A DNA stretch of 62,322 nt from Cutibacterium sp. (GTDB lineage Bacteria > Actinomycetota > Actinomycetes > Propionibacteriales > Propionibacteriaceae). The stretch spans positions 1 through 62,322 of the forward strand of contig NZ_JAUNEJ010000009.1 in assembly GCF_030525615.1 (NCBI RefSeq), in the 5' to 3' direction. Shown here one piece after another: positions 9,648-20,132 of this stretch; positions within the stretch are counted from its first letter, which is position 1, and each line of letters begins with the position of its first letter. Both the position numbers and the translations under genes were made by a program. Under the pieces are notes generated by a model, which had not been told where the DNA came from, ran no database searches, and worked only from the letters and a program-made list of their open reading frames with translations.

Positions 9648-10088
9648 TCAGCGCTTGGTAACGCTGCCGCCGGCCTTCTCGATCTTCTCCTGGGCCGACT
9701 TGGACCAGGCATCCACAACGAGATCAACCTTGACGGTCAGCTCGCCAGTTCCAAGAACTTTGACGAGCTCGTTATCACGGACGGCACCAGCTGCGACGAG
9801 ATCGTCAACAGTGACCTTGCCGCCCTTGGGAAACAGAGCCTCGACCTTGTCCAGGTTGACGACCTGGTACTCGGTGCGGAACGGGTTGTGGAACCCGCCC
9901 AGCTTCGGGGCCTGCATATGAATCGGCATCTGGCCGCCGGCGAAGTACTCGGGCACGTTCTTACGCGCGCCGGTGCCCTTCGTACCACGGCCAGCGGTCT
10001 TACCCTTGGAGCCCTCACCGCGACCAACGCGGGTCTTCGCCTTGTGGGCACCAGGAGCCGGCTTGAGGTCATGGAGCTCAATAGCCAT
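9648..10088 (-). CDS. rplO: 50S ribosomal protein L15
   Basis: 146 aa from the ATG giving [16 protein letters not shown]. It carries the Gly/Lys-rich L15 N-terminus ([19 protein letters not shown]) that threads into 23S rRNA, then the compact C-terminal domain. It is the last gene of the operon, 1 bp after rpmD. In most bacteria secY follows L15; here a terminator and the opp operon follow. Confidence 0.97.
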   Translation of the reverse strand: MAIELHDLKPAPGAHKAKTRVGRGEGSKGKTAGRGTKGTGARKNVPEYFAGGQMPIHMQAPKLGGFHNPFRTEYQVVNLDKVEALFPKGGKVTVDDLVAAGAVRDNELVKVLGTGELTVKVDLVVDAWSKSAQEKIEKAGGSVTKR

Positions 10089-10089
10089 G

Positions 10090-10275
10090 TCAGTCCACCT
10101 CTTCCAGAGTGACAAGGTGACGAACGGTCTGGACCATGCCACGGAACTCCGGGCGGTCTTCCTTGATAACCGTGTCACCGATGCGCTTCAGCCCGAGGCT
10201 GCGCAGGGTCTGGCGATGATTCGGCTTCGTGCCGATGCCGGACTTGATCTGGGTGATCTTCAACTTGCTCATCAC
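10090..10275 (-). CDS. rpmD: 50S ribosomal protein L30
   Basis: 61 aa, the usual length for bacterial L30, with [10 protein letters not shown] and [13 protein letters not shown]. Its start overlaps the rpsE stop by 4 bases. Confidence 0.96.
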   Translation of the reverse strand: MMSKLKITQIKSGIGTKPNHRQTLRSLGLKRIGDTVIKEDRPEFRGMVQTVRHLVTLEEVD

Positions 10276-10919
10276 TTAGCCCCTGCCTTCTCCTCCATGC
10301 GAGCAGCAGCGGCGGCCTCGTCGGCCTCCTTGCGGGCACGCAGCATGGCTGCCGGGGCGACATCCTCGACGGACTTGCCACGGCGTCGGGCCACCTCTTC
10401 GGGCTCCTCGAGCTGCTTCAGCGCGGCAACAGTGGCATGAACCACGTTGATCGCGTTGGAGGAACCGAGGGACTTCGCAAGCACATCCTGCACACCGGCG
10501 CACTCCAGAACAGCGCGTGCCGACCCACCGGCGATAACACCGGTACCTGGGGACGCCGGGCGCAACAGCACGACGCCGGCAGCCTCCTCGCCGATCGCTG
10601 GATGGGTGATGGTACGGCCTACCAGCGGCACCTTGAAGAAGTGCTTCTTGGCCTCCTCGACACCCTTGGCAATAGCCGCAGGCACCTCCTTGGCCTTGCC
10701 GTATCCGACGCCCACAGTGCCATCGCCGTCGCCCACGACGACGAGCGCCGTGAAGCTGAAGCGACGGCCACCCTGGACCACCTTGGCGACGCGGTTGATC
10801 GCCACGACGCGCTCGAGATATTCGTTCTGATTGCGGTTGCGATCGTTCTGGCCACGACGGTTGTCACGGCCACGACGCTCACCACCTGCACCGCCACCGC
10901 GGCGCTGGGTTCCACTCAT
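10272..10919 (-). CDS. rpsE: 30S ribosomal protein S5
   Basis: 215 aa, longer than E. coli S5 (about 166) because of an Arg/Gly-rich N-terminal extension (about residues 1-32) and a charged C-terminal tail. The core double-stranded-RNA-binding domain begins at [15 protein letters not shown]; the conserved [11 protein letters not shown] and [17 protein letters not shown] follow. S5 helps decoding accuracy and lines the mRNA entry channel. Confidence 0.96.
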   Translation of the reverse strand: MSGTQRRGGGAGGERRGRDNRRGQNDRNRNQNEYLERVVAINRVAKVVQGGRRFSFTALVVVGDGDGTVGVGYGKAKEVPAAIAKGVEEAKKHFFKVPLVGRTITHPAIGEEAAGVVLLRPASPGTGVIAGGSARAVLECAGVQDVLAKSLGSSNAINVVHATVAALKQLEEPEEVARRRGKSVEDVAPAAMLRARKEADEAAAAARMEEKAGAK

Positions 10920-10943
10920 CGTTGCTCACTTGCCTTTCGTGGG

Positions 10944-11327
10944 TCAGAAGTCGAGACCGGCCTCGCGGGCCGCATCGGCCAGCGCGGCGATCCGCCCGTG
11001 GTACTGATTCCCGGCCTTGTCGAAGACGACCTTGTCGATACCAGCAGCCTTGGCGCGCTCACCGATGATGGTGCCGACGCGGGCAGCCTTGGCGGTCTTG
11101 TCTCCGGACATCTCGCGCAGCTCGGCCTCCATGCTGGAAGCCGACACGAGAGTATGACCGGCAACATCGTCGATGACCTGGACGAAGACGTGCTTCGAAG
11201 AACGGGTCACGACCATGCGGGGACGCTCGACGGTCCCGAAGATCTTTTTGCGACCACGGGCCTGGCGACGAGCACGTGCCTTGGCGCGGTCGGACAGGCT
11301 CTTGCGAACAGTCAGGGTGCTTGCCAT
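10944..11327 (-). CDS. rplR: 50S ribosomal protein L18
   Basis: 127 aa from the ATG giving [17 protein letters not shown]. It contains the 5S rRNA-binding [20 protein letters not shown] region and the [18 protein letters not shown] motif near the C-terminus. An in-frame start 7 codons upstream would overlap rplF and was not used. Confidence 0.96.
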   Translation of the reverse strand: MASTLTVRKSLSDRAKARARRQARGRKKIFGTVERPRMVVTRSSKHVFVQVIDDVAGHTLVSASSMEAELREMSGDKTAKAARVGTIIGERAKAAGIDKVVFDKAGNQYHGRIAALADAAREAGLDF

Positions 11328-11328
11328 G

Positions 11329-11871
11329 TCACTTACCTGCCTTTCCAACCTTGCGACGGACGTTCTCGCCCTCGTAACGCACGCCCTTGCCCTTGTATGG
11401 CTCCGGCTTGCGAATCTTGCGGATATTGGCCGCGGTCTCGCCCACGACCTGCTTGTCGATGCCCTGGACCGAGAACTTGGTGGGGCTCTCGACGACGAAG
11501 GTGATTCCCTCCGGGGCGTCGACGATCACCGGGTGCGAGAAACCGAGGTTGAACTCGAGCTGCTTAGGGCCTTTGGCCAGCACGCGGTAACCGACGCCCT
11601 GGATCTCCAGCTTCTTCTCGTAGCCCTCGGTCACACCGATGACCATATTGTGGATGAGGGTACGGGTCAGGCCGTGCAACGAGCGGTTTTCACGCTCGTC
11701 ATCCGGACGCTCGACGACGATCTCTCCCCCATCATTCTTGCTCACGGTGATGGGCTCGCGAACCGTGAAGTTCAGGGTGCCCTTGGGACCCTTCACCTCC
11801 ACGTCCTGCCCATCAAGCTTCACCTCGACACCGGACGGGACGGCGATGGGAAGCCTGCCAATGCGCGACAT
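11329..11871 (-). CDS. rplF: 50S ribosomal protein L6
   Basis: 180 aa with N-terminal [17 protein letters not shown] and the C-terminal L6 signature [15 protein letters not shown]6 supports the factor-binding region of the large subunit. The gene is 1 bp upstream of rplR. Confidence 0.97.
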   Translation of the reverse strand: MSRIGRLPIAVPSGVEVKLDGQDVEVKGPKGTLNFTVREPITVSKNDGGEIVVERPDDERENRSLHGLTRTLIHNMVIGVTEGYEKKLEIQGVGYRVLAKGPKQLEFNLGFSHPVIVDAPEGITFVVESPTKFSVQGIDKQVVGETAANIRKIRKPEPYKGKGVRYEGENVRRKVGKAGK

Positions 11872-11899
11872 TGATTACTCCTATCTGTCTCGTCGACGG

Positions 11900-12307
11900 T
11901 CACCACACGTAGGCGAGGACTTCCCCGCCCACGGACTTCTCGTGGGCCTGCCTATCAGTAAGCAGCCCCTGAGAGGTGGAGATGATGGCGATACCCAGGC
12001 CGCCGAGCACCTTGGGCAGGGCGGTCGACTTGGCGTAAACGCGAAGTCCGGGCTTGCTGATACGACGAACGCCAGCGATAGAACGCTCACGGTTTTCGCC
12101 GTACTTGAGGGTGAGAGTCAACGTCTTGCCGACCTCGCCCTCCTTGGGTTCGTTGACCTGGTAGTCGGCGATGTAGCCCTCAGACTTGAGGATCTCGGCG
12201 ATTCCGGCCTTGATCTTCGAGTGAGGCATCGACGTCTGGTCGTGGTACGCCTGGTTGGCGTTACGCAGACGAGTCAACATGTCTGCGATTGGGTCAGTCA
12301 TAGTCAT
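11900..12307 (-). CDS. rpsH: 30S ribosomal protein S8
   Basis: 135 aa starting [19 protein letters not shown]. Of the two closely spaced ATGs the outer one suits the AGAGG 10 nt upstream and the usual actinobacterial form. It has the C-terminal RNA-contact [20 protein letters not shown]. In other bacteria S8 represses the spc operon; I did not identify its mRNA target here. A 163-bp gap with a small hairpin (12412-12428) separates it from rpsN. Confidence 0.97.
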   Translation of the reverse strand: MTMTDPIADMLTRLRNANQAYHDQTSMPHSKIKAGIAEILKSEGYIADYQVNEPKEGEVGKTLTLTLKYGENRERSIAGVRRISKPGLRVYAKSTALPKVLGGLGIAIISTSQGLLTDRQAHEKSVGGEVLAYVW

Positions 12308-12470
12308 GGCTGGTTTAGCCTCTTTCTCACAACGGTTTCCCTCTCACCGCCCGACGGATTGTTCCGGGGATCGGTTACCGGGACCTTCTGTGTTGTTCAG
12401 GTATGTGTAGAACGGGTTACCAACCCGTCGGGGCCTAGTACGGCCCGTGGATCTGCAGAACGCGCGCTGG

Positions 12471-12656
12471 TCACCAGGAAGACTTGGTGACACCCGGAAG
12501 CTGACCGGCATGGGCCAACTCGCGCAAGCAGATTCGGCACAGGCCGAACTTGCGGTAGACCGAGTGCGGACGACCGCAGCGCTGGCAACGGGTGTAAGCG
12601 CGAACACCGAACTTGGGCTTACGAGCCGCCTTGACCTTCAAAGCTGTCTTGGCCAT
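12471..12656 (-). CDS. rpsN: 30S ribosomal protein S14, zinc-binding type
   Basis: 61 aa. The short zinc form (type Z, C+) is shown by CQRCG and CRICL, four cysteines for one Zn ion. The start ATG gives [19 protein letters not shown]; a longer frame upstream lies inside rplE. It is in the head of the 30S subunit. Actinobacteria often keep a second, zinc-free S14 elsewhere. Confidence 0.97.
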   Translation of the reverse strand: MAKTALKVKAARKPKFGVRAYTRCQRCGRPHSVYRKFGLCRICLRELAHAGQLPGVTKSSW

Positions 12657-12663
12657 CAGATCC

Positions 12664-13293
12664 TCACTTCTTCTTCCTGGCGTAGTAGGCCGGGCCTCGC
12701 TTGGCCTTAGCCTTCTTCGGGTCATCCTTCGCCTTGAACGGGAATCCCAGGTGCTTGAGCAGGACCTTGCCCTCCTCATCCGTCTGCGCAGTGGTCACGA
12801 ACGTGATGTCCATGCCACGAACGCGGTCGATCTTGTCCTGGTCAATCTCGAGGAACATGACCTGCTCGGACAGGCCAAAGGTGTAGTTACCCCTGCCGTC
12901 GAACTGGTTGGAGTTGAGGCCACGGAAGTCGCGGATACGAGGCAAAGCCAGGGTCAACAGACGGTCAGCAAATTCCCACATACGGTCACCACGAAGGGTG
13001 ACGTGGCAGCCGATGGGCTGTCCCTCACGCAGCTTGAACTGAGCGATGGACTTACGCGCCCTGGTGACCTGCGGCTTCTGACCGGTGATGGCAGTGATGT
13101 CGCGAACGGCACCGTCCATGACCTTGGAGTCGTGAGCGGCGTCGCCAACGCCCATGTTCACCACAATCTTTTCGAGACCGGGGATGAGCATGGGGTTCTT
13201 GTAACCAAACTGTTCCTGCATAGCAGGACGAATCTGCTCTCGGTACTGCTTCTTCAGACGAGGCATCTCGTGCGCGAAGGTTTCGGTGCTCAC
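12664..13293 (-). CDS. rplE: 50S ribosomal protein L5
   Basis: 209 aa with [20 protein letters not shown] and [16 protein letters not shown] motifs. It binds 5S rRNA and contacts the 30S head. The C-terminal tail is Lys-rich ([17 protein letters not shown]). Its start overlaps the rplX stop by 4 bases. Confidence 0.97.
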   Translation of the reverse strand: MSTETFAHEMPRLKKQYREQIRPAMQEQFGYKNPMLIPGLEKIVVNMGVGDAAHDSKVMDGAVRDITAITGQKPQVTRARKSIAQFKLREGQPIGCHVTLRGDRMWEFADRLLTLALPRIRDFRGLNSNQFDGRGNYTFGLSEQVMFLEIDQDKIDRVRGMDITFVTTAQTDEEGKVLLKHLGFPFKAKDDPKKAKAKRGPAYYARKKK

Positions 13294-13658
13294 TTGGCCT
13301 CCTCCTTCTTGAGGTAACGAACGCTGCGCTGAGCTGCGTACTCGGACCCGTCGGGACGACGCTTCATGACGTCCTCGCGACGGTACCCGGCGCGAGTCAC
13401 AACGTCCTTACCATCGATCTTGGTCACGAGCTGAACGTTCGACACATGAATCGGGGCCTCGGACTGGATGATTCCGCCCTTGGTCGTGCCACCTTGTGCG
13501 TTGGGCATATCCCGACGATGGCGCTTACGAATGTTCACACCCTCGACGATGACGCGCTCACGAGCCGGGTCCACCGAGAGAACCTCACCGATGGTGCCCT
13601 TGTCGTTTCCGGCGATGACCTTCACGCGGTCACCCTTCTTGATCTTGAGGGACTTCAT
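13290..13658 (-). CDS. rplX: 50S ribosomal protein L24
   Basis: 122 aa. An N-terminal KOW motif ([20 protein letters not shown]) identifies L24, an early assembly initiator near the exit tunnel. It directly abuts rplN. Confidence 0.97.
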   Translation of the reverse strand: MKSLKIKKGDRVKVIAGNDKGTIGEVLSVDPARERVIVEGVNIRKRHRRDMPNAQGGTTKGGIIQSEAPIHVSNVQLVTKIDGKDVVTRAGYRREDVMKRRPDGSEYAAQRSVRYLKKEEAK

Positions 13659-14027
13659 TCAGATCACCTCCGGGGCAAGCGAGATGATGCGCATGAACTT
13701 CTTCTCGCGCAGCTCACGGGCGATGGGGCCAAAGATACGGGTGCCACGAGGCTCCCCGTCGCTCTTGAGAAGCACAGCGGCGTTCTCGTCGAACTTGATG
13801 TAGGACCCGTCGGGACGGCGGTGCGACTTCACGGTTCGAACGACGACAGCCTTGACGACCTCGCCTTTCTTGACGTTTCCGCCGGGGATGGCGTCCTTGA
13901 CAGTGCACACGATGGTGTCACCGAGGTAGGCGTAGCGACGCTTGGATCCGCCGAGAACACGGATGCAAAGCAGCTCCTTCGCACCAGTATTGTCGGCGAC
14001 CTTGAGTCGCGTCTCCTGCTGGATCAT
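13659..14027 (-). CDS. rplN: 50S ribosomal protein L14
   Basis: 122 aa from the ATG giving [20 protein letters not shown], the standard L14 start, with an AGGAG-type site just upstream. It contains the signature near [17 protein letters not shown]. It is the first gene of the spc operon, with 440 bp of non-coding DNA before it. Confidence 0.97.
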   Translation of the reverse strand: MIQQETRLKVADNTGAKELLCIRVLGGSKRRYAYLGDTIVCTVKDAIPGGNVKKGEVVKAVVVRTVKSHRRPDGSYIKFDENAAVLLKSDGEPRGTRIFGPIARELREKKFMRIISLAPEVI

Positions 14028-14470
14028 GTTTTCTCCTTTGTCCCACTGGTTCCCTCTCGGGCCTGGTCGGACTGTTGAACACGAACCCCCTGGATTTTGC
14101 CAGAGGGCAACCCGCACCTCAGGGGGTACGCGGTTGTCGTCCGCGAGAGGTCCCGCCACCCTCGGGCGGCGCACGGTGACCCCCGTCTACGTAGAGAAAT
14201 CCCGTAGAGTCAGGGTTCCGCGCTGTGCTTAAAGGTGGGCACAGTCGCAAGACAACTTGAGTATTTTAACTCTCATCACCAGCGATTGCGAATTCCAGGC
14301 GCTCTGGTGCGACGGCGCTGTTCTGAATGTGGCTCATAGGATGGCCCACTGCGCTGATTGGGCTAGCCGCCAGATCTTGTCATACCGTTCGTGAACTCTA
14401 GCCGTTGCCCCATGCCGCAACATTTCCCATCGTCCCCCAGAAGCCAACGCCTCGCTGCCCCATATAGAAC
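14028..14470 (-). other. spc-operon leader / intergenic region
   Basis: No gene is supported. It must contain the spc promoter, since a terminator separates it from the S10 operon. The best candidate I see is TTGTCT, 16 bp, TTTAAG on the minus strand near 14230-14255, which is weak. A perfect palindrome TCTACGTAGA sits at 14186-14195, function unknown. Confidence 0.4.
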
Positions 14471-14502
14471 AAGGCGACCCACCTTCTCAGATGGGTCGCC
14501 TT
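14471..14502 (-). terminator. terminator of the S10 ribosomal operon
   Basis: An 11-bp inverted repeat AAGGCGACCCA / TGGGTCGCCTT lies 31 bp after rpsQ, followed on the minus strand by a T-rich GTTCTATAT tail. It splits the ribosomal cluster into S10 (rpsJ-rpsQ) and spc (rplN-rplO) units. Confidence 0.8.
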
Positions 14503-14533
14503 GCAAAAACGTGGCGATCAGTTCACCAGCGAA

Positions 14534-14806
14534 TCACTTGGCCTTCTCGACGATCTCGACCAGACGCCAGCGCTTGGTGGCAGACAGCGGGCGGGTCTCC
14601 ATGATCCGCACGCGGTCGCCCATGCCGGCCTCGTTCTTCTCGTCGTGTGCCTTGAAACGCACGGACTTCTTCATGACCTTGCCGTACAGCGGGTGCTTCA
14701 CACGGTCCTCAACCAGGACGGTGATCGTCTTGTCCATCTTGTCGGACACGACCAGTCCCTCACGGACCTTGCGGCGGGTCGTCCGCTCAGCGGTGTTCTC
14801 GCTCAT
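14534..14806 (-). CDS. rpsQ: 30S ribosomal protein S17
   Basis: 90 aa with the OB-fold core [19 protein letters not shown] and [20 protein letters not shown]. It is the last gene of the S10 operon, 2 bp after rpmC. Confidence 0.97.
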   Translation of the reverse strand: MSENTAERTTRRKVREGLVVSDKMDKTITVLVEDRVKHPLYGKVMKKSVRFKAHDEKNEAGMGDRVRIMETRPLSATKRWRLVEIVEKAK

Positions 14807-14808
14807 GC

Positions 14809-15057
14809 TCAGGCCTCCTTATCGTTCTCGGGATTGGTGGCGTCGGGATCATCGATGATGTTGAGGTTGCGTTCCTGGAGCACGGTGTACACCCGAGCGA
14901 TATCCTTTCGGACCTCGCGCAGGCGAGCCGTGTTCTCAAGCTGGCCGGTAGCCGACTGAAAACGCAGCCCGAACAGCTCTTCCTTCAGTTCGCGAACCTT
15001 GTTGCGCAACTCCTCACCGGAAAGCTGGCGCAGCTCAGCAGCAGAAAGCTTAGGCAT
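14809..15057 (-). CDS. rpmC: 50S ribosomal protein L29
   Basis: 82 aa. The two-helix core ([21 protein letters not shown] ... [16 protein letters not shown]) is L29; about 12 extra acidic residues extend the C-terminus. It sits by the exit tunnel at the docking site of SRP and trigger factor. Its start shares one base with the rplP stop. Confidence 0.96.
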   Translation of the reverse strand: MPKLSAAELRQLSGEELRNKVRELKEELFGLRFQSATGQLENTARLREVRKDIARVYTVLQERNLNIIDDPDATNPENDKEA

Positions 15058-15476
15058 CAGTTGTCACCGCCTTCACGGGAGATGAAACGAGCCTTCATCG
15101 GCAGCTTATGGATGGCCAGACGCATGGCCTCGCGGGCCACATCATCGGTCACACCGGCCAGCTCGAAAAGAACTCGTCCGGGCTTAATGTTGGCGATCCA
15201 CCACTCAGGCGTACCCTTACCGGAACCCATACGGGACTCGGCAGGGTGCTTGGTCATCGGACGGTCGGGGTAGACGTTAATCCACACCTTTCCGCCACGC
15301 TTGATGTAGCGGGTCATGGCAATACGGGCAGCCTCGATCTGACGGTTGGTCAGGTACCCACCCTCAATGGCCTGGATGCCATAGTCACCAAAGGCCAGCT
15401 GGGTGCCACCCTTGGCAGCGCCCCTCCGCTTCGGATGGTGCTGCTTGCGGTACTTCACTCGACGAGGAATCAACAT
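15057..15476 (-). CDS. rplP: 50S ribosomal protein L16
   Basis: 139 aa from the ATG giving [20 protein letters not shown] longer in-frame extension upstream lies within rpsC and is not L16-like. It has the conserved [20 protein letters not shown] and [19 protein letters not shown]. It helps position tRNA in the A and P sites. Confidence 0.97.
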   Translation of the reverse strand: MLIPRRVKYRKQHHPKRRGAAKGGTQLAFGDYGIQAIEGGYLTNRQIEAARIAMTRYIKRGGKVWINVYPDRPMTKHPAESRMGSGKGTPEWWIANIKPGRVLFELAGVTDDVAREAMRLAIHKLPMKARFISREGGDN

Positions 15477-15477
15477 G

Positions 15478-16287
15478 TCAGGCTCCTGCGTTCTCGGTCT
15501 GCGGGGCCGCGGACTCAGCGGACTGCTTCTTGGCGGCCTCAGCGCGACGACGGCCACCCCGACGGTCAGGACGATCACCCCGGCCACGACGGTTGCCGCG
15601 TCCGCCACGACCACCCTGGGCGGCCTGGCGAGCAGCCTTCTGGGCAGCACGCTCGGCACGAGTACCGGTGACGTCGCCCTTGTAAATCCACACCTTGACA
15701 CCGATCCGACCGAAGGTGGTGCGGGCCTCGAAGAAGCCATAGTCGATGTCAGCGCGAAGGGTGTGCAGCGGCACCCGGCCCTCTCGGTAACCCTCGGAAC
15801 GGCTCATTTCGGCACCACCCAGACGACCGGAGCACTTGATACGGATACCAAGCGCGCCAGCATTCATGGCGGACTGCTGAGCCTTACGCATAGCGCGGCG
15901 GAAAGCGACGCGAGCAGCGAGCTGCTCCGCGATTCCCTGTGCAACCAGCTGCGCATCGGTCTCGGGGTTCTTGACCTCGAGAATGTTCAGCTGAATCTGC
16001 TTGCCGGTGAGCTTCTCGAGCTCACCGCGCACGCGCTCGGCCTCAGCGCCGTTACGCCCGATGACAATGCCCGGGCGGGCGGCGTAAAGGAAAATGGTCA
16101 CGCGCTCGGAGCGACGCTCGATCTCGATGGACGAAATACCCGCGCGCTCCAGATTCTTGCTGAGCCATTCACGGATCTTGACGTCCTCACCCACGAGCTC
16201 GGCGTACTGCTTCTCGGCGTACCAGCGAGTCTTGTGATCGGTCGTCACACCAAGACGGAAACCATGGGGGTTAATTTTCTGGCCCAT
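15478..16287 (-). CDS. rpsC: 30S ribosomal protein S3
   Basis: 269 aa from [15 protein letters not shown]. The N-terminal KH domain carries [21 protein letters not shown]; the C-terminal S3 domain follows ([20 protein letters not shown]). An Arg/Gly-rich then acidic C-terminal tail of about 55 residues exceeds the E. coli length (233 aa). S3 is part of the mRNA entry helicase. Confidence 0.97.
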   Translation of the reverse strand: MGQKINPHGFRLGVTTDHKTRWYAEKQYAELVGEDVKIREWLSKNLERAGISSIEIERRSERVTIFLYAARPGIVIGRNGAEAERVRGELEKLTGKQIQLNILEVKNPETDAQLVAQGIAEQLAARVAFRRAMRKAQQSAMNAGALGIRIKCSGRLGGAEMSRSEGYREGRVPLHTLRADIDYGFFEARTTFGRIGVKVWIYKGDVTGTRAERAAQKAARQAAQGGRGGRGNRRGRGDRPDRRGGRRRAEAAKKQSAESAAPQTENAGA

Positions 16288-16288
16288 G

Positions 16289-16753
16289 TCAGGCTCCCTT
16301 CTCGGTCTCGGACTTGGCGGCAGCTGCCGGGCGACCCTTCTTCTTGGCCTTCTTGGAGGCCGGACGGGCGTCCTTGGGCTCGACAACCACGGTGATATGG
16401 GCGGAGCGCTTCAGGATTCGATCGGCGGATCCCTTGGCGCGGGGACGAATGCGGCGCATGGTCATGCCCTCGTCGACGAAAGCCTGCGAAACGTACAGCT
16501 CGTCGGCGCGCAAACCCTCGGTCTGCTCGGCATTGGCCATGGCCGAGGCGATGACCTTGCGAACCGGCTCGGCTGCGGCTTGCGGCTGGAACTTCAGCAT
16601 GGTCACCGCTTCAACAGCGTCCATTCCGCGAACCAGGTTGACAACGCGACGGCACTTGCTGGCGCTCATTCGGATGTGACGCGCGATGGCGTACGAGCCG
16701 GGCCGATCGCCGAGCAGGGCGGCGCGACGGCTGGGCCTCTCAGTGTTGCTCAT
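16289..16753 (-). CDS. rplV: 50S ribosomal protein L22
   Basis: 154 aa. The core [21 protein letters not shown] is L22, whose beta hairpin lines the exit tunnel. A short Arg-rich N-terminus and a Lys/Ala-rich tail extend it beyond the 110-aa E. coli protein. It is 1 bp upstream of rpsC. Confidence 0.97.
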   Translation of the reverse strand: MSNTERPSRRAALLGDRPGSYAIARHIRMSASKCRRVVNLVRGMDAVEAVTMLKFQPQAAAEPVRKVIASAMANAEQTEGLRADELYVSQAFVDEGMTMRRIRPRAKGSADRILKRSAHITVVVEPKDARPASKKAKKKGRPAAAAKSETEKGA

Positions 16754-16770
16754 AAATCAGATCCCTCTCG

Positions 16771-17052
16771 TCAGCGCCTGCGCGCCTTCTTGTCGTCCTT
16801 CACGTGACCCTTGAAGGTCCTGGTCGGGGCGAACTCTCCGAGCTTGTGCCCAACCATCGACTCGGTCACGAAAACCGGGACGTGTTTGCGACCGTCGTGC
16901 ACGCCGATGGTGTGCCCGATCATGTCGGGGGTAACCATGGAGCGACGCGACCAGGTCTTGATGACGTTGTGCGTGCCCGCCTCGTTCTGGGCAGTGACCT
17001 TCTTGGCCAGGTGCTCGTCGACGAAGGGGCCCTTTTTCAGACTGCGTGGCAT
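16771..17052 (-). CDS. rpsS: 30S ribosomal protein S19
   Basis: 93 aa beginning [19 protein letters not shown] and carrying the signature HNGRKHVPV-like [19 protein letters not shown]. It is in the 30S head near the A-site finger. Confidence 0.97.
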
Positions 17053-17067
17053 GTCTCAGACTCCCAA

Positions 17068-17904
17068 TCAGCGCTTCTTGCCGGACTTGCGGCGACGCAC
17101 GATGAGACGGCTGCTCGCCTTGTTCTTGTTACGGGTGCGACCCTCGGGCTTGCCCCAAGGGCTCACCGGGTGACGACCACCAGAGGTACGACCCTCGCCA
17201 CCACCGTGCGGGTGGTCGATCGGGTTCATGACCACACCACGGACGGTCGGACGAATGCCCCTCCACCGGTTACGACCGGCCTTACCCCAGTTGATGTTGA
17301 TCTGCTCGGCATTGCCGACCTCACCAATGGTGGCGCGGCAGCGGATGTCGACCATGCGCATCTCACCGGAGGGAAGGCGCAGGGTGGCGTACTTGCCCTC
17401 GCGGGCGACCAGCTGCACCGCAGAGCCGGCGGACCGGCCCATCTTGGCACCTCCACCCGGACGCAGCTCCACAGCATGAATCGTGGTACCGACCGGAATG
17501 TTGCGCAGCGGCAGGTTGTTACCCGGCTTGATGTCGGCCTCGGGGCCGGAAACCACAACAGTTCCCTGGCTTATGCCATTGGGAGCAATGATGTAGCGCT
17601 TCTCACCGTCGGCGTAGTGAAGCAGAGCGATACGGGCAGTACGGTTCGGGTCGTACTCGATGTGAGCAACCTTGGCCGGTACGCCGTCCTTGTCGTAACG
17701 CTTGAAATCGATAATGCGGTAGGCCTGCTTATGTCCACCGCCAATATGACGGGTGGTAATGCGGCCAGAGTTGTTGCGTCCACCGGTCTTGGGCTTGGCA
17801 ACGAGCAGGGACTTCTCAGGGGTCGAGCGAGTGAGCTCGACGAAGTCCGACACGCTCGAGCCGCGACGGCCCGGAGTGGTGGGCTTGTGCTTGCGGATAC
17901 CCAT
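17068..17904 (-). CDS. rplB: 50S ribosomal protein L2
   Basis: 278 aa, full length. Conserved [19 protein letters not shown] and the peptidyl-transferase-proximal region [16 protein letters not shown] are present, including the key histidine in HPHGGG. It is essential for subunit joining. Confidence 0.98.
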   Translation of the reverse strand: MGIRKHKPTTPGRRGSSVSDFVELTRSTPEKSLLVAKPKTGGRNNSGRITTRHIGGGHKQAYRIIDFKRYDKDGVPAKVAHIEYDPNRTARIALLHYADGEKRYIIAPNGISQGTVVVSGPEADIKPGNNLPLRNIPVGTTIHAVELRPGGGAKMGRSAGSAVQLVAREGKYATLRLPSGEMRMVDIRCRATIGEVGNAEQININWGKAGRNRWRGIRPTVRGVVMNPIDHPHGGGEGRTSGGRHPVSPWGKPEGRTRNKNKASSRLIVRRRKSGKKR

Positions 17905-17930
17905 TGGTACTTCGTTCCTTCTCTCGCGGC

Positions 17931-18239
17931 TCAGGCGACCGGGCCGGTAAAGATGTCGATACGATCACCCTCAGCAACGGTCACGATGGCGCGCTTGGTG
18001 TCGGGGCGTTTTCCCACACCGAAGCGGGTGCGGCGCGTCTTACCCTTGCGATTCATCGTGTTTACCGAGGTGACCTTCACACCGAAGATCTGCTCGATCG
18101 CGATCTTGATCTCAGTCTTGTTGGCAGTCGGCTTGACCAAGAACGTGTAGGTGTTCTGGTCGAGCAGACCGTAGCTCTTCTCGGAGACGACCGGGGCGAG
18201 GATGATGTCCCGGGGATCTCGGATCTTCAGCTCGCTCAC
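17931..18239 (-). CDS. rplW: 50S ribosomal protein L23
   Basis: 102 aa with [21 protein letters not shown] and the 23S-binding [16 protein letters not shown] loop. It provides the trigger-factor and SRP docking site at the tunnel exit. Its start overlaps the rplD stop by 4 bases. Confidence 0.97.
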   Translation of the reverse strand: MSELKIRDPRDIILAPVVSEKSYGLLDQNTYTFLVKPTANKTEIKIAIEQIFGVKVTSVNTMNRKGKTRRTRFGVGKRPDTKRAIVTVAEGDRIDIFTGPVA

Positions 18240-19141
18240 TTGGCGTCCTCCTTGTCGGAGTCAGACTTGACGGCATTGACGAAGCCAGCGGCCTCAGCAG
18301 CCTCAGCAGTGCGGAACCACACCTCAGCAATGGTTCGTCCATACCAAGGCGACGTCGGGGCGTGGAACTTCTTGGTGTTCTCGTTTCCCTTGATGTCGAA
18401 CCCAGCCGGCGGATTGTCACCGCGGAAGGAGTCCTCACCGTAGGGATGCTGGTCAGCGACATCAGCCTCGGGAACCTCCGGCTCAGCAGCCACAGCCTGA
18501 GCGCTGGCGCTGCGGGCAGCAACGAAAGCATCAAAGCCAGCCTGACTGAACACGATGGTGCGGGCATTCACGACATCGTACGTGTTGAGTTGGTCAGCGG
18601 CCAGAACGTGGACCTCGCTGAGGTTGCGCGCCGACAGCCAGGCGATCTCCTCACTGCGGTCCAGGACGACGAGCACCTTGCGGAGCTCAGCGAGACCAGA
18701 GAGGACAGCCTTGGCCTGCTTAGTAGATGGCTTCTCGCCATCAACCAAGGAGGTCACCACAAAGATGCGGTTGTCACGAGCCATGTCCGACAGGGCACCA
18801 CGCAGAGCGGCAGCCACCATCTTCTTGGGGGTGCGCTGAGCGTAGGAACGCGGCTGGGGGCCGTGAACCGTGCCACCGCCGACCCACTGCGGTGCGCGGG
18901 TCGAACCCTGACGGGCACGGCCAGTACCCTTCTGACGCCACGGCTTCTTGCCGCCGCCAGAAACCTGGCCGCGAGTCTTCGTAGCGTGGGTGCCCTGACG
19001 AGCAGCCGCCAGCTGGGCGACGACGACCTGATGGATCAGCGGAATATTGGTGTTCACGTCGAAGACGTCGCCAGGGAGCTCAGCCGATCCGGCCTTCTTG
19101 CCCTTCACGTCAAGGACGTCGATGGTCTTGGTCTCGTTCAT
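18236..19141 (-). CDS. rplD: 50S ribosomal protein L4 with an extra C-terminal module
   Basis: 301 aa against about 205 in E. coli. Residues 1 to about 205 are the L4 core ([24 protein letters not shown] in the tunnel loop). An Ala/Glu-rich linker follows, then a small module at about 248-291 ([38 protein letters not shown]). I recognise this as the small 'sunset' domain, widespread in actinobacterial proteins and known on some ribosomal proteins; its role is unknown. The frame is intact and overlaps rplC and rplW by 4 bases each, so the module is a real part of the protein. Confidence 0.96.
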   Translation of the reverse strand: MNETKTIDVLDVKGKKAGSAELPGDVFDVNTNIPLIHQVVVAQLAAARQGTHATKTRGQVSGGGKKPWRQKGTGRARQGSTRAPQWVGGGTVHGPQPRSYAQRTPKKMVAAALRGALSDMARDNRIFVVTSLVDGEKPSTKQAKAVLSGLAELRKVLVVLDRSEEIAWLSARNLSEVHVLAADQLNTYDVVNARTIVFSQAGFDAFVAARSASAQAVAAEPEVPEADVADQHPYGEDSFRGDNPPAGFDIKGNENTKKFHAPTSPWYGRTIAEVWFRTAEAAEAAGFVNAVKSDSDKEDAK

Positions 19142-19809
19142 GCGGCATCCCCATTCTTGGCGGCCTTCTTAACGGCGCTGCGGACGACGAGCAGGGAACC
19201 CTTCGGGCCAGGAACCGCGCCACGGACCAGCATGATCCCGCGTTCGGCGTCGACGGAGTGAACCTGCAGGTTCTGAACAGTGACACGCTCAGCACCCATA
19301 CGGCCTGCCATGCGAAGGCCCTTGATGACCTTGCCTGGCGTCGAGCAGCCACCGATGGAACCGGGTGAGCGGTGCTTACGGTGCACACCGTGGGTGGCGC
19401 GCAGGCCGCCAAAGCCGTGACGCTTCATGACGCCAGCGGTGCCCTTGCCCTTGCTGGTGCCGGTAACGTCGACGAAATCAGCGGCGGAGAACACATCAGC
19501 GGTGATCTCCTGACCCAGGGTGTACTCGGAGGCGTCGGCGGTACGCAGCTCGACGAGGTGACGTCGAGGGGTCACGCCGGCCTTCTCGAAGTGGCCAGCC
19601 TCCGGCTTGGTGACGTTCTTTGCCTTGACGGCCCCGAAGCCAAGCTGGACGGCGGAGTAACCATCAGTCTCGGGAGTGCGCACCTGAGTGACGACACACG
19701 GCCCGGCCTGGATAACGGTCACGGGAACGAGTTTGTTCTGCTCGTCCCACAGCTGGGTCATGCCGAGCTTGGTGCCCAGCACGCCCTTGACGGTGCGTTC
19801 ATTGGTCAT
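19138..19809 (-). CDS. rplC: 50S ribosomal protein L3
   Basis: 223 aa from [19 protein letters not shown]; the GAGGTTGAG just upstream supports this ATG over one 5 codons earlier that would overlap rpsJ. It has the conserved [16 protein letters not shown] loop reaching towards the peptidyl-transferase centre. Confidence 0.97.
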   Translation of the reverse strand: MTNERTVKGVLGTKLGMTQLWDEQNKLVPVTVIQAGPCVVTQVRTPETDGYSAVQLGFGAVKAKNVTKPEAGHFEKAGVTPRRHLVELRTADASEYTLGQEITADVFSAADFVDVTGTSKGKGTAGVMKRHGFGGLRATHGVHRKHRSPGSIGGCSTPGKVIKGLRMAGRMGAERVTVQNLQVHSVDAERGIMLVRGAVPGPKGSLLVVRSAVKKAAKNGDAA

Positions 19810-19820
19810 GGTGCTCAACC

Positions 19821-20132
19821 TCACGGAAGCTTGATCTCGATGTCGACGCCAGCCGGCAAATCGAGACGCATAAGCGAATCGACCGTCTTCGGGGTCGGCT
19901 CGAGAATGTCGATGAGCCGCTTGTGGGTGCGCATCTCAAAGTGCTCGCGGCTGTCCTTGTACTTGTGGGGCGAACGGATCACACAGAAAACGTTCTTCTC
20001 AGTCGGCAACGGCACCGGGCCGGCGACCTTGGCACCCGTGCGGGTCACCGTGTCGACGATCTTGCGCGCCGACGAGTCGATGACCTCGTGGTCGTAGGCC
20101 CGCAGCCTGATGCGGATCTTTTGTCCCGCCAC
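19821..20132 (-). CDS. rpsJ: 30S ribosomal protein S10
   Basis: 103 aa with [19 protein letters not shown] and the loop [20 protein letters not shown]. Residue 57 is Lys, the wild-type state at the position linked to doxycycline resistance in C. acnes. S10 also binds NusB in antitermination. It is the first gene of the S10 operon. Confidence 0.98.
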
